Of a stretch of DNA of 64,000 bases, positions 36,862 to 48,776 are shown in pieces. This stretch comes from Cyathus striatus (Eukaryota > Basidiomycota > Agaricomycetes > Agaricales > Nidulariaceae), in the NCBI GenBank assembly GCA_025738555.1, contig JAOVFP010000013.1:3839910-3903909 (forward strand), given 5' to 3'. The notes beneath the pieces are model-generated. The model saw nothing but the letters and a program-made list of their open reading frames with translations. It was not told the DNA's origin and ran no database searches. The position numbers and the translations under genes were made by a program. Positions within the stretch are counted from its first letter, which is position 1. Each line of letters opens with the position of its first letter.

Positions 36862-39800
36862 ATGGCCGCCCCACTCGAATTTTTACGAGACATTCCAAGT
36901 GGTCCCGACAATTTTTCATTGGGGGAGGTTATTGCTGCACGTCTAACCACCCATGGCCGCATCAACACTTTGCTTGATTGTCTATGCTCATCCTCTCGAC
37001 CTGCCATCTATTCTCCTGATTGCTCTCGCCCACCACTTTGCCATGACCAACTTCGCTCCTTCATCTCAAGCTTCATACTACCGCATTTCAAATTACCGCG
37101 TCCATTTTCACCCAACGATCGCGTCATGGTTGTCTTGCCTACTGGCCCGGAAAATGCAGTTGCTATTCTATCCATTGCATGCTATCACACATGTGCCCCG
37201 GTCAACGAAAGTTGCACTGCTGCAGAGCTCAAGGAGGATGCGAGACGGTTGGGGTTAAGGCCATAGTAACAACTAAGGCCGCAGAGCAGCGTCTCGAATT
37301 GAAGACCCTTCAAGACGAGTTGAATTGTGACGTAATTTTTGTCGAAGAACGTTCGACTGGGCCAACAGGACTCTTCGACATGTCGTTAATGCAAGGCTCG
37401 CAGATGTCCAGAGGATCGCCTGTCCCTTCGCAGCCTCATAAGTTAGCGGACATTTCACTCATTCTACATACGTCTGGCACCAGCGGCAAGAAGAAAGTTG
37501 TTCCATATCCACTTCGGACACTGGTCATTGGCACGTGGTCTGTTGTACAGTCTTGGAACCTTAGAGAGGATGACATTAATAGTACGTGGCGATTTTCCAG
37601 ACTGGGTTTATGTAATGTCTAAATATAACTAGTGAACCTGATGCCTCTATTCCATGTCGGAGGTATCGTCCGGAATCTTCTTGCACCTATCCTCTCCGGG
37701 GGAAGCGCCATCATGTGCTTTGGTTTCGACGCGATGGCCTTTTGGAATCTAGCACAGGAGTTTCAGGCCACATGGTACGTTTACTGCCTTGAAAAAATCT
37801 GTCGCTTACATCTGATCACTTTTCAGGTATTATGCAGCACCAACAATCCACCATGCTATCCTCTCGGTTCAACCCGACGGCGTTAATCCGGAGAAGGACC
37901 TCAGCATACGCATGATCTGTAATGCGGCTGGAGGCTTGCTTCCTTCACTCGCAGTGCAGCTGAAGGAAACTTTCGGGGGTGCCGTCGTGTTACCTTCCTA
38001 TGGAATGACGGAGTACGTGAAGCCATTTTGACTTCTCTTGGTTTCTCTCTTACTTCGACCAAAGATGCATGCCCATCGCCACCCCACCAGTCAATTACCA
38101 GCTTGATCGACCTGGTTGCTCTGGGATTGCCTGTGGTCCTCACATGTCAATCCGGAATCCTCGGGACATTGAACATGCCCTTCCGCCAAGGGAAACGGGA
38201 GCGGTCTGTGTCCGCGGATTGCCTACTTTTAGTGGATATGAAGTTTCGCTAGACCCAAACGTCCCCTTGGACATATCCACTTTCTCTAGTGAGGGATGGT
38301 TTGATTCTGGTGACGTCGGTTACCTGGATGAGGATGGGTGAGCACGCTTCATCTTATTCAACGTCGGATTTAACTTTAGCGTTCATTTTTCTTCAGATAT
38401 TTATACATCACTGGGCGCTCCAAAGAAATCATCAACAAAGGAGGAGAAGTCATATCCCCATTTGAGGTCGAGGAAGCCATATCAACGGCTGCAAAGGATT
38501 ACGTCAAGGTAACCACTTGTAACTAACTTCTCTTTGAGCTCAGTTGCTTATTTCACGTTCCAGAACGTCCTCGCGTTTGCTGTTGAACACGATGTTCTTC
38601 AAGAAGCAATTGGGGTTGTCGTCGTGCCTGTGCCCAATAAGCCCCGTATAGGCCTGCAACAGCTTCATGACATGCTAAGGTAGGTTATGTTATCAATTGA
38701 AAGAGAATTTGGATGTTGACAGCCCCTTCAGAGATCATTTACATCCATCTAAATGGCCTTTTGTTGTTGTCTATATGCAAGACCTTCCCAAGAACAGGTA
38801 CGCATAGATTCGTATTGTATCGTGCCTATTCTCATAACCCAAATCAGCGCGGGAAAGCATCTACGAATAAAGTTATCGACGCGGCTTGGCTTCAGCACAT
38901 TTAGCGATTCCATGTCTTCTATTGATCGCCATTTCGAAGCAGAAACCCCCAAAGCTCAAGCATCTCTTACGGACCCAATTCCAGCTCGAAGAGTTGCCGT
39001 TGACTTGCACACGATAGAAGTAGCCATCGCTAGCTTAGGCGGTGTAGAAAGTGTGGCTACACATTCTCGACACGGGTCAATTGAGGCTTATATTTCGGCA
39101 AGAGACCCCCATTTGGATTCAGCCGAGGTAAAGCGTCGAATTTCTCAGATTTTGCCTGGCTACATTGTCCCGGATGCACTCCACGTACTTTCGACGCCAC
39201 TCTGCCAGGATGAGTTTGGGAATGTCGACTTTGCTCGCATGGAGGAGGAAATTGTTCTGAAAAGCGCATCCTTGATGACGCCGAACGAAGTTCTTCTACG
39301 CAGCATCATATCAGACCTATTAGATATCGAGCCCGCCCATATCTCCCCTTCTTCTGATTTCTTTCTCTTGGGCGGAAACTCTCTGCTCCTTGGGAAGCTT
39401 GCACATCAAATTGCAAGCAAGCGGGTGTAAACCTTAGCGTGCCCGCGCTATTTACGAATAGCACGGTTTCCGGAATTGCTACTTTGATTGAGGTTGAAGA
39501 CGACAGGTTTCAACTTGCTGACAACGAGAAAAAGTATCACGATTCTGCTGCTACGTCTGTCACGGCCTTTACTCTTCCTTACGATTACGAAGCCGGGCGG
39601 GGAGAATCCGCGTCGCCTAAATCGCTGGGAAAGCGTGGACAGACCCACCCACTGGTTATGATAATTCAAGCTCTCCCATTCATATTCTTTTACCCGCTCA
39701 AAACCGCGATGACATGTGTGTTGTATCTTTTATATTAAATAATTAGCGTTTCAACCTTTCTACAGGGGCAACATTGTTGTATTTGTTGGCTTACTTGGCC

Positions 39801-42627
39801 CAGGCAATCAATCATACTTATTTTGCAAGGATGGGTACTCTAATACTGGCGATTATCGGTGCAAGGCTAGCATCTCGAATTGTTTCTCCGATAGCTGCTA
39901 TTGTGTTCAAATGGGTAGTTATTGGTAAATATAAACCTGGGACATATCCTATGTGAGTAAATCATGTCTTTAATATTTCCCGCGTCTCACGTGTACTTCA
40001 GGTGGTCGACGTACCATTTGCGCTGGTGGTTAGTTAATCAATCACTCAGGTATGTGTAGTGGGTTAACTACGTGTGCTCAACGCTGAATATGTTAAACAG
40101 ATCTTCCGGTCGAGGAATCTTCTCTATTCACCCTTCAATGGAAATTCTTTATTATCGATTATTAGGCGCGAAGATTGGAAAGGATGTTCATATTGACAAG
40201 CAAGCGCGTCTGGGCGAATACGATCTCCTGAACATAGGTGATGGGTGTAGAATAGATACAGCGCTAGTCCGCGGTTTCTGTGTGGAACGAGATGGCCATT
40301 TCCGCCTGGATAATATTGTCATCGGCCGTGGTGCTACAATCAATACATATACACAAATATCCCCTGGTGCTGTTATTCCGGACGGTCTCGTTTACGGACC
40401 TCATGCATCTTCTCATGATGCACCATCTCCTCCATCGTTCTCGGCTTATAATCGCACTTTAATCGCCAAACCACATTGGACTCTCCAATTATTTGTTGCT
40501 TGGCCCGTCATCCTACTGGTCACCGTCATTTCATGTACGTTACTTAATATTTCAGTGTGGAGAGGGCCTTAATCCCTTCTAAACAGATTTGCCCTGGTGT
40601 TTCGCTCTATTACTTATGTTTGACGAGACAACTATTGCTAACGATGGTCTTAACGCTGTCGAGTCCGTTATTCATTGGTTCTCCTCCCTCGTCGCATCCT
40701 TTTCCATGGCTTCTCTAGGATTATACGAGCTATCTGTACGCCCCTTGTACAACTTGCACTAGGCATCATTGTCAAGCGAGCCTTCGGCCTTAACAGAGAG
40801 GGACCTGCAGAACAAATGACACAGTTGGTGCTGCTGCGAAGATATATCAGCTCTTCTTTGCTATCACAAGATGTATTCAAGAGGGCGTGTGCATTGTTAG
40901 GAACTCATTATGAAGTTGTCTCGGTCAGTACTCTTAACATAGCTGTTTTGTCCTCGTCTGATCATCCCTTTAGGTTATATATCGTGCTATGGGTGCAAAA
41001 ATCGGAAAGCATGTTTACTGGCCCGGATCTGGGATATACTGTCTTGATCCAGAGCTACTAGAAATAGGAGATAATGTTGTCTTTGGTTCTCGCTCAGAAT
41101 TCTTCACGACCGATTCTCTCGGCTCAGGGAAGATAGTTGTGGAAGACGGTGGTAAGCATTTTACGATTATAACCCCGCTCACGAAGCTGAGCTGTTTCTC
41201 CAGCAATGATTGCGGATCGTGTTCTTCTTCTTCCAGGGACCCGCGTTGGACGCCGAGCAGTCATGGGATCTGGGGCATTAGGAAGGCGAAATGGTGTCTA
41301 TGAGGCAGGGTCCACCTGGCTAGGAAATGGTCTGTTATTTTTATTAACTTGCATGGATGCGTTTCTGATATCTATCATTAGAAAACGGAGAGGCAGTCTG
41401 CTTCTCAAGAGGTTCGACCGAAGCTAATCCTGAGAAGGATGACACCACTACACCCTTTGCCAGAGCCTTTTATAAGCGAGAAGCAGATTACTTTATATAT
41501 CCATATCCTCTCATTTTGTTGATCAACCTCGCTGTTGCGGCGCTATCCGCTGCCTACTGGTCGATCAGTGCAGTGTCCGCGGCGGTCATTCTCCAGCACT
41601 CACACTCCTTTATTAAGCTCCACGAACTTCTGCGGCCCAGCTGGTACCGGCTAGTGGTGCTGTATGGAATGATTTCGGTATGCTTTATCATCGTTTTAAA
41701 TGTGCAAGCTGTCCTTGCCATATTGTGGGTGATCGTCACCAAAGTTGTGATTATTGGGACACGCAAAGAAGGACGCTACGATTGGGATACTTCCAGTTAT
41801 AATCAGCGTTGGCAACTTCATCAAGTCGTTTCCCGGATCCTTTTCAAGGGATACGGTAATGGTAGTGCACTCGGCCTAATCGCTGGCTCCGTCTATGTGG
41901 TTTGGTACCTTCGTGCATTGGGTGCCAAGATTGGCAAAAACTGTAATATATTCGCAGGTGGACGGACAGGTCTGATGACTGAGCCTGACCTGGTTGAGGT
42001 ATATTATATTTTATACTCATAGTATTCAGGGTAATGACGTTTGCATAGCTTGGGGACAACGTTAACCTCGATGACTGCTCAGTGGTGGCGCACATAAATT
42101 CTCGAGGCAATTTTTCTCTTAACAGACTGAAGCTCGGGAATGGGTACGTTTTCCTTCTCATGAAATTTGGTCTGAACCTAATCCTTTTTCCAGCTCCGCA
42201 CTTAGATCCGGATCCCGTTTACTCTCAGGCGCATCAATGGAAGATGGCAGTATGCTATGCGAACATACGCTCCTCACTTCGGGCGAGGTCGCTGAGTCAG
42301 GCAGGGTTTATATCGGTTGGCCTGCAAGGAAGTGGGAAAAGAAGTGCCACCCATCCATGATGAGCTTGCGGACAGTTTCTGATACAAGCTCGAGCGAAAA
42401 ACCTTTCTGCTCTATATGTACCAAAATTCCCAGTAGTACCACTGTGGCAAGCTGCGGCCATGTATTTTGTGCACCGTACGTGTCAATCAACTTGCAATCG
42501 ACCTCTAAAGCTAACTATACTTTCTAGATGCGTCTCGAGACTAACAGCTCAACGCCAGAGATGCCCTGAATGCCAATGTCAACCTGCCTGGTTCAGCTGG
42601 AAAGGCTCGCTAAGGTCTCTGAAATGA
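36862..42627 (+). CDS. NRPS-like synthetase: A-T, three membrane/hexapeptide blocks, C-terminal RING finger
   Basis: Eighteen exons, about 1,629 residues if three single missing bases are allowed (at 37251-37254, 39423-39425, 40741-40744); all other phases agree. Adenylation domain, residues about 20-545: A3 LHTSGTSGKKKVV, A4 MPLFHVGGI, A5 SYGMTE, A7 WFDSGDVGY, A8 GRSKEIINKGGE, A10 PKNSAGK. Thiolation domain near 715: FFLLGGNSLLLGKL, with the phosphopantetheine serine. Then paired membrane helices and soluble domains alternate three times, each soluble domain opening with R-LGAKIGK-V or RAMGAKIGKHV and hexapeptide-type turns. This matches the terminal region of bacterial epsilon-poly-lysine synthetase. 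The last part passes from GRVYIGWPARKW into a C3HC4 RING finger (CSIC ... CGHVFCAPC ... CPEC) within one exon and its successor. No condensation, thioesterase or reductase domain is seen. Product unknown; probably in an internal membrane. Confidence 0.85.
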
Positions 42628-43241
42628 ACAGATAAAGAATGTTGTTAATCGCCATTTTAGTAAAGGCATTTATTTTTAAGTATATATAGACATCATTGCA
42701 CTCAGTTGGCATCTCGTTTCGTTAGCTAAGTACTTCAGAGTTACACTCCTTTATTAATATTTCTTCCTTTCGATCGACTATATATACCTGCTCGATTTCT
42801 TGAAATTTTATTATATTTACTTTTTGGTCGTAGGGAGCACGGCATTGCAACGGACTACTATGTACAATGATCTAAAATAGATGTATTTCTAGGCAATGGA
42901 CTTACGGGCTTCATGTTGAAATAAAACGAATTTCATGCTTCTACACCGTTAATGCCCACCTGAAGAGTCCTTATTCTAATCGTGGTACATGATAATTAAG
43001 TGCAGCCTACCAAAGTACCGTACTTCGTAAATGTTTCCTATTCTGCAATGATTTGCACTATCCTTTCGCAACGGCATTCTGCAACCCCTTACTTTAAAAT
43101 TCTCGCAACGCCGAGAGACATATCTGGCTCTGACTATGGTAGCAAGAATGGGTAAGACAAACATTCTGCTCCGCGCGAAGCCAGACCGAATGCATGTATG
43201 TTACAGACGGACAAAGGTGGAGCCAAAAGACAGTTAATAGT
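42628..43241. other. Convergent intergenic region
   Basis: Lies between the stop codons of the NRPS-like gene and DGAT2. No gene or repeat recognised. Confidence 0.5.
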
Positions 43242-46200
43242 TTAGTCTACGATTTTAAGCTCTCGCACGCGCGCCTTCGCGAATTCATCTTTGTACGTGT
43301 TCCATATCCTAAAAAAAGCGATCACAGCATCAGTACGTTTGCAGTAAAGCCCAAACAAAACGATAAAGAGATTGGTAAGACTGGCGACGAGCACGGATTT
43401 CCGTCGCTAGCATAGTATTTGGTGTAATGTCGTTCCAAAACGACGGAACGTACCCCGAAACAGATGAATGGTATTCTGGAGGCTGCTTCGCGTGTTGATG
43501 AATGAAAAGAATTCAAACAGCGCAGAGAGCGTGGACCTCCGTGTCGCGACGTTCCGAGACAACCGCGAAACGCATGTCAGTGACAAAAATTCAATAAGTG
43601 ACTGAAAAATCATCGTAGAAACGTAAGGTGTAGGCGCGCGCCATACTAGTATAGGGACGCACGGATCTCCAAAATAAATATGAAAGAGATAAGAATAGAA
43701 TAAAATGACAGAGATAGACACAGTATCAACATGATCGACCTGTGTTGTAGCGTGCACGATCAGACACCGGAGATCAAGTCGACGATACACATTTTGAATT
43801 ATCCGTTGGAGCCCACGTAAGACAAGCGGGTTAGACAATCGATAACGATAGCTGACATAAGTAGTTGAACTGGTTTATTTCAAAACATAAACCAGAAAAA
43901 TGAACTCCACCATGAGGGCGTGGAGCAACAATACAGCTAGAAGGCGCGATAGGGGTAAATGTACCCGGCCCTCAGGGTTCCGTGCTCAAAATCAAGCAGA
44001 GAAGTGCACAGCGCCGAATGCACAGAATAAAGAATAGCGACGGACATGATACGAAGGCGCCACAGAGGATGGCAAGGGCACCGACGAAGCGGGCTAGGGA
44101 TGAAGAAGAATAGTAGCATGCTGCAACGATATCATGTGCGAACAACAAAAAAGGTGCCATGCTGAACATGGTAGCAGGAGAAAGGAACAAAGAGAAAAGG
44201 AAAAGGAGACAGCGCATGTGAAACGTCGACATACCTAGTTAACTCCTCGATGTATTTCTTTTGCACCTCCATGACTTCTTCCAGACTTGGCTTATCGCAC
44301 TTTGTGACGTGGATGGGTTTACCAACTGTAACAAAGGATTGTCAGCCACTTAAGGGTAGAACAACGAAGAGCCTGTGGAAGCCGCCCCGCAGTTGAGGCG
44401 GGTGATTCCCTTCAGCGCGCAGCAAGAACAAGATACTCACTGACTGATACTATCCGTCGTCTATATGGCATAAGTCCAAGGTTATCTGGTAAGAGGTCAA
44501 CGTCAGTACCAGCATAATACTCATGAAAAAGTTAAAGGGTTGTAGAGAAAACAAAGGTGGCTAGATCAAGACGACGAGGGTATATGCCTGGTACGCTTTC
44601 AGTATCCAAAACGTGGAGCAAGTTGAATGGTTAAAATCGCCGCGTTACATGACCACCAGCTCCACATTTCACGTTCGTGACGAGGGAGATACTAAGATTA
44701 TCCTTTGCTTAAGACCGCTCCATAACCCGCGGTACGAACAGCATGATGCAGACAGGTCCTTCCTCTCATCGCGTTCAGTAGGCAATGAAGCGAGATTATG
44801 AATAACATCATAAGGCACCTGGAGGAACTACCATCCACGCTGATCGTCGCTCTTCAGAGAAAAGCACAGTCCTGTGCCTGCTCCATAACAGAATGCCCCT
44901 GGACATAGGGTCCTTCATATCCCAATCGTAGAAAAGAACACCCCTGGGAATTAGCTTCTTATTCGCGGGAGACTCGCTGATCTGATAATTGAAAGGTAAC
45001 CAACTCTCGCGGCATTATTGCAAAGACAGTATGGCTTCATATCCCCGTCGCGATGTCTGAGAGCCGAAAGTTGCAACACGCAGCATCCACCTTCAGTCAG
45101 AGTAGATGACTACTCGCTGGAGAGAGATACCTAGAATCACTATTGGTGCCCTAGGCTACCGGCAAGGCAACATATGTCACTTTTCTCCAGTCAAGTACGT
45201 AGTTGCAGCTCCTCCTGACAAAAGCAAAAACAGAAAGAAAAGAAAGCACTCACAGTTCAACAACCCTCTCCCATGGAAAAGAGGCAATGTGAACCCAAAT
45301 AGCATTTGGAACTTTCTCTGTAGCTCGTACACCGATGTTCCTTTATCATTTGGCATTTGTTGGTATATGTCGTTTTCGCCGAATGAGAACACCGGCACCA
45401 GATCCGCTCTGCAATTTCATCAGGCATCACCCAATAAAGTGAACGGAGTAACAAACCCATGCCGGATCGCAAGCTTAATAAACCCCAATCTCTTCCTGAG
45501 TGTTAAATCTGCCGTACCAGGATGCGCACTCAAACTCTCCGCAGCTCCACCAACCACAATCGTTATCGCACTCCCAGCGCCCTGTGAAAGAATATGGCTA
45601 CAGCTTCTCCTACTGACGGAACAAACTCCTAGAGCCATAAGGATGTCTCTGTAGAATGGCATGTGGAAATTCGTGGTAAGTGTTAGGAGGTGAGGTTTTA
45701 TTCCGGGAAAGGCTTTCGAGAAGCCTGTGGCTTCCGTTGCAAATGTTGCGAGGGCGCCCATGCCGATTATTCCTGTTGGAATGTAAGTGGGATGAAGAAA
45801 AGAGAGCAGGAGGACGGACCATGTGGGTGGTACCCGAAGAGGTAGGGCCTGTCTGGTGGAAGATCTGCTTCCTGAATAGTGATTTAGATTTGGTTGTAGT
45901 TAGTAGGTATGCTAGAGTGTACCTTCAGAAACCTGACCCTAAAGCATTAGCATATACCCATTGTTAAACAGAAACACGCACGACGCAGGATAATAGTCCG
46001 CGAAATATCTCCAAAAGCTCAACGAGCGAAACCACATGCTCATTCTTCCACCTTTCGCAGGTTTAGTGTCGAACCGCATCCATATGACGTATATGGCTAT
46101 GAAAGGCCATAATGGGGGGAATGAACTAAAGGCACGGATCGATTCAGCATATGAAGGCGGAACAGATAAAGTGATAGGAGGAATGACGGAACGTGGGGTG

Positions 46201-46564
46201 TGGGGCGCGCACAAAATGAAACCGAATAATGTCAAGTTAGACAGAAAGATAACGTACCATAAAATAAGAAATGAGCACGTCGTAATGACAATCATGCACG
46301 ACCAGGCCGCAACAGCCATCATCTGCAACCGTCGTCTCCGCGGTATTTTCGCCGGGACGAACCTGTGCTGCTGTGTCAACCCTTCGTTATAATATATATA
46401 ATGTGAAGAAATACACACTCGACATCGTGAAAAGCTGCGACTGGGTTAGGGAGTGGCGGGGCGAGCTTGGACAAGCGATCCTTGAGCGAGGAGGCAGAGA
46501 GATTTTTTGAGGCCAAGGTTAGATTTCCCGGAGGGAGAGGTTGCTGAAGTTGAGAACTAGACAT
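43242..46564 (-). CDS. DGA1: Diacylglycerol O-acyltransferase, DGAT2 family
   Basis: Final step of triacylglycerol synthesis (diacylglycerol plus acyl-CoA) at ER and lipid droplets. Start MSSSQLQQPLPPGNLTL at 46564. After FVPAKIPRRRRLQMMAVAAW comes the membrane hairpin (CMIVITTCSFLIL and FPPLWPFIAIYVIW). Catalytic marks: YLFGYHPHGIIGMGALATF with HPHG, the conserved GIKPHLLTLTTNFHMPFYRD, IVVGGAAESL and VPVFSFGENDIY. Tail: GLMPYRRRIVSV, GKPIHVTKCDKPS, EVQKKYIEELTR, and the last exon 43308-43242 giving IWNTYKDEFAKARVRELKIVD and stop. No frame break. Two introns are extremely long for this genome, 44484-45256 (about 773 nt) and 43309-44234 (926 nt), although both splice in phase to highly conserved sequence; the others are about 50-70 nt. 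Yeast counterpart DGA1. Confidence 0.93.
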
Positions 46565-47219
46565 GAGTCAAATAGGCGAATGTAGAATATAAAAGATATA
46601 GTGAAGTAGAAGGAGAGAAGAAAAGAAAGAAGAAGTGGGTACTGGGCGGAGGAGGACAAGAAGTGCAAGATTGGAAACGGAATGGAATTTGTTTAGAAAT
46701 TCGAACGAAGTGAAATGACGGAGTCTATTACTTCAGATAACAATACACGTGCTTCATCTTTATGTCCGGCTTTTACTCTCCCGGGACTCATCAAATTTAA
46801 CCTCGTCCACAATGCCATTCATCTTCTAAAACATACAGCACGCCATACAATCCTTCGATCATACGCACTCTATACGCCCACCACAACGCTTACCAGCAGC
46901 CAAGGGTGTCGTTTAATTTTCACTGATCGTTCGGGTGCTATCTATGACTCGCGACTCACCACTCGAGAGCACCCAAGTCACTTCAGCGGCCAGCCCGAAT
47001 GTGTGGAGCATACGTCTGCCACAGGGAGATACAGAGGAGAGAAGAGGTGTACACATGCAAAATGGAAAGCAAATGGAAGTGTACATACTGGTAACTGTGT
47101 ACATACCTGCTTCATTCAAAGATCAAAGCAAGGCAAGTGCAAGGTCCATTTCATCTTTCATGTGCTCAAAATGCCTTGCATCAGCCTAATCCACTAGACC
47201 TCTCCAGAGAACTAAAACT
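46565..47219. other. Intergenic, presumed DGAT2 promoter
   Basis: No gene recognised. The frame 46715-47197 is open but has no motif. Confidence 0.45.
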
Positions 47220-47627
47220 GGATACCTTCCCGTAAGAATCTATTGTGAATAGATCATAATAGATGGATAGAACGGAGTTCGAAATTCTATTGGGGAGAAA
47301 TTCTGATACCTGTAAGCCATGTTGCCAAAAGATTTTGCGACTCACAGATAGCTGATGTAAGTATGTGGCAGCGCGTCGTAAGAAACCTTACATCCTTTTG
47401 CGGAGGGATATTCTGATGGTATCTAAGATATAGGCTGCCAAGGGTGCTTAAGTGAGGTTTATTCAAGTTTTTGAAGTTTGGAGAGGGGTCCTGAGGCCTC
47501 TACAGACTTCAAAATCTATTGACCATCTGTAAGTCCAACTTATTTGAAATTTTTGGTAAGCAAGGTTAAGCGGGCTTTGGAATCTCAGCACACAATCACC
47601 TATAGCAATCTATTCAGGAAGGTATCC
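47220..47627. mobile_element. Possible MITE of 408 bp
   Basis: GGATACCTTCC at 47220-47230 is repeated inverted at 47617-47627 (11 of 11), and the next 20 bases keep partial similarity (AATCTATTG against its counterpart). ACT flanks both ends (47217-47219 and 47628-47630), which could be a 3-bp target duplication. The interior is non-coding. Short repeats can arise by chance, so this is only a candidate; no superfamily is assigned. Confidence 0.45.
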
Positions 47628-47864
47628 ACTATATTTATAGACTTCATTTTTAATTTTACACCCACATAATTTATTACTTTCTTTTAACAATGGTCCAAAA
47701 TTCAGTTGAATTGCCTATATAAATACCTAACCATACATTTTCATATACAAAAAATTAAACACTAAAAGCCAGTCTTCCATTTGCTAGTTTTCACTGCAAA
47801 GTCAATAGACCAGCAACAAATAAACTAGCAAAAAGAAGCCAAAAAGCTTTGAAAATAAAGAATC

Positions 47865-48048
47865 CCCCGACGACACAAGCCATTAGTGCAGTAGCAAGGT
47901 CATCGCGTTCCGAAGTTGCAAGCAGAGCTTCGAAAACTGGGGCGACAAAAATTAGATAACCAATAATGAGGGCGGTGCCCTCATAATAGTGGTTAAACTA
48001 TTAAGAACAGATACTACACTTGATCTAAGCCAAAAGGCCAGAGTGGTA
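47865..48048 (-). ncRNA. U2: U2 spliceosomal RNA
   Basis: Core of the spliceosome; pairs with the intron branch site. Reading on the minus strand from about 48048: the invariant TTTTGGCTTAGATCAAGTGT followed by AGTATCTGTTCTT includes the branch-site recognition GTAGTA. Stem IIa (AATAGT/ACTATT) and stem IIb (GAGGGC/GCCCTC) follow, then the Sm site ATTTTTG (47946-47952), stem III (CGAAG/CTTCG) and stem IV (CGATGAC/GTCGTCG, one mismatch), ending near 47865. Exact ends are estimated to within a few bases. Expressed by Pol II, with a TATA box at the right distance. Confidence 0.93.
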
Positions 48049-48072
48049 AGGAGTCAGAGCGGTTCCTGGCAG

Positions 48073-48082
48073 CCTTTTATAT
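48073..48082 (-). promoter_or_regulatory. TATA box of the U2 snRNA gene
   Basis: ATATAAAAGG on the minus strand, 25-34 bases upstream of the inferred U2 5' end. Confidence 0.7.
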
Positions 48083-48328
48083 GTGTGGGTGTTGCGCACG
48101 GGCCATATGTTAATGCTTTGTCATAATGTGTTATTATTTGCGTGCAAAGCTCTCCGCGGAGCTCGGGCCGCTTGAACATAGGTTCGAACCCGCGCGAGGA
48201 CATTATTTTCCTGGAACTCCTACACTTTTCTTTGAAAATACTGGGTGAGTAACTTTATCTACGCTCTCATAATGCAATTAACCACTGTTCGAGTAATGGA
48301 GTAGAGACAGCTTATCAGAAACTTAATC

Positions 48329-48776
48329 ATGGCGTTTGGAAGTAAGCGTAAAAGGCTTCAAAGCAACAACTTTCATAGCAAGAAAAAGGCCAGAGGAACA
48401 GCACCGGAGAAGGAAATTACGGATACTGTAAGTAATTAAGATATTCCTTCTGAACGATACTAAGCAACCGTTATAGGTGCTGTCTAATGTGCATATGAAA
48501 TGCGCGCTTGATTCAAGCAGAGATATCTCTGTCACTTCGGAAAGCTCCATTGATAATACGGTACCCGTACAGCAACCCGGGCCCCCAGCAGAATGGGAGT
48601 TTGCGTCGCGCTTCTTCGTAAATCGCGAGCCGTGTCCGACGTCTTCAGAATCATACCGCATGGATGTTAACTTGCCCTCCGGTAATGTTAGTGATATAAC
48701 AGTACGCACCGAGTCAGAGCCCAAGGAACCTCTTCCTCGGCAGAACACGCGTAATACAGATACAGAGAGGCGGTAA
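48329..48776 (+). CDS. Small hypothetical protein with basic N-terminus
   Basis: Not recognised. Exon 1 (48329-48427) gives MAFGSKRKRLQSNNFHSKKKARG, which carries two basic clusters resembling a nuclear localisation signal; a 49-nt GT-AG intron joins it in phase to 48477-48776, which is rich in Ser, Glu and Pro. Total 132 residues. The matching phase and the intron of usual length support a real gene, but no homologue comes to mind and it could be a fragment. It diverges from the U2 gene. Confidence 0.45.

Noticed and set aside
43937..44235. DGAT2 appearing to lack its conserved C-terminus
   Set aside because: The missing IWNTYKD-type exon was found at 43242-43308, in phase, after a 926-nt intron.
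48165..48205. GGTTCGAACC palindrome that looks like a tRNA B-box
   Set aside because: The flanking bases form no T stem (at most two pairs) on either strand, and no A-box or acceptor stem is found.
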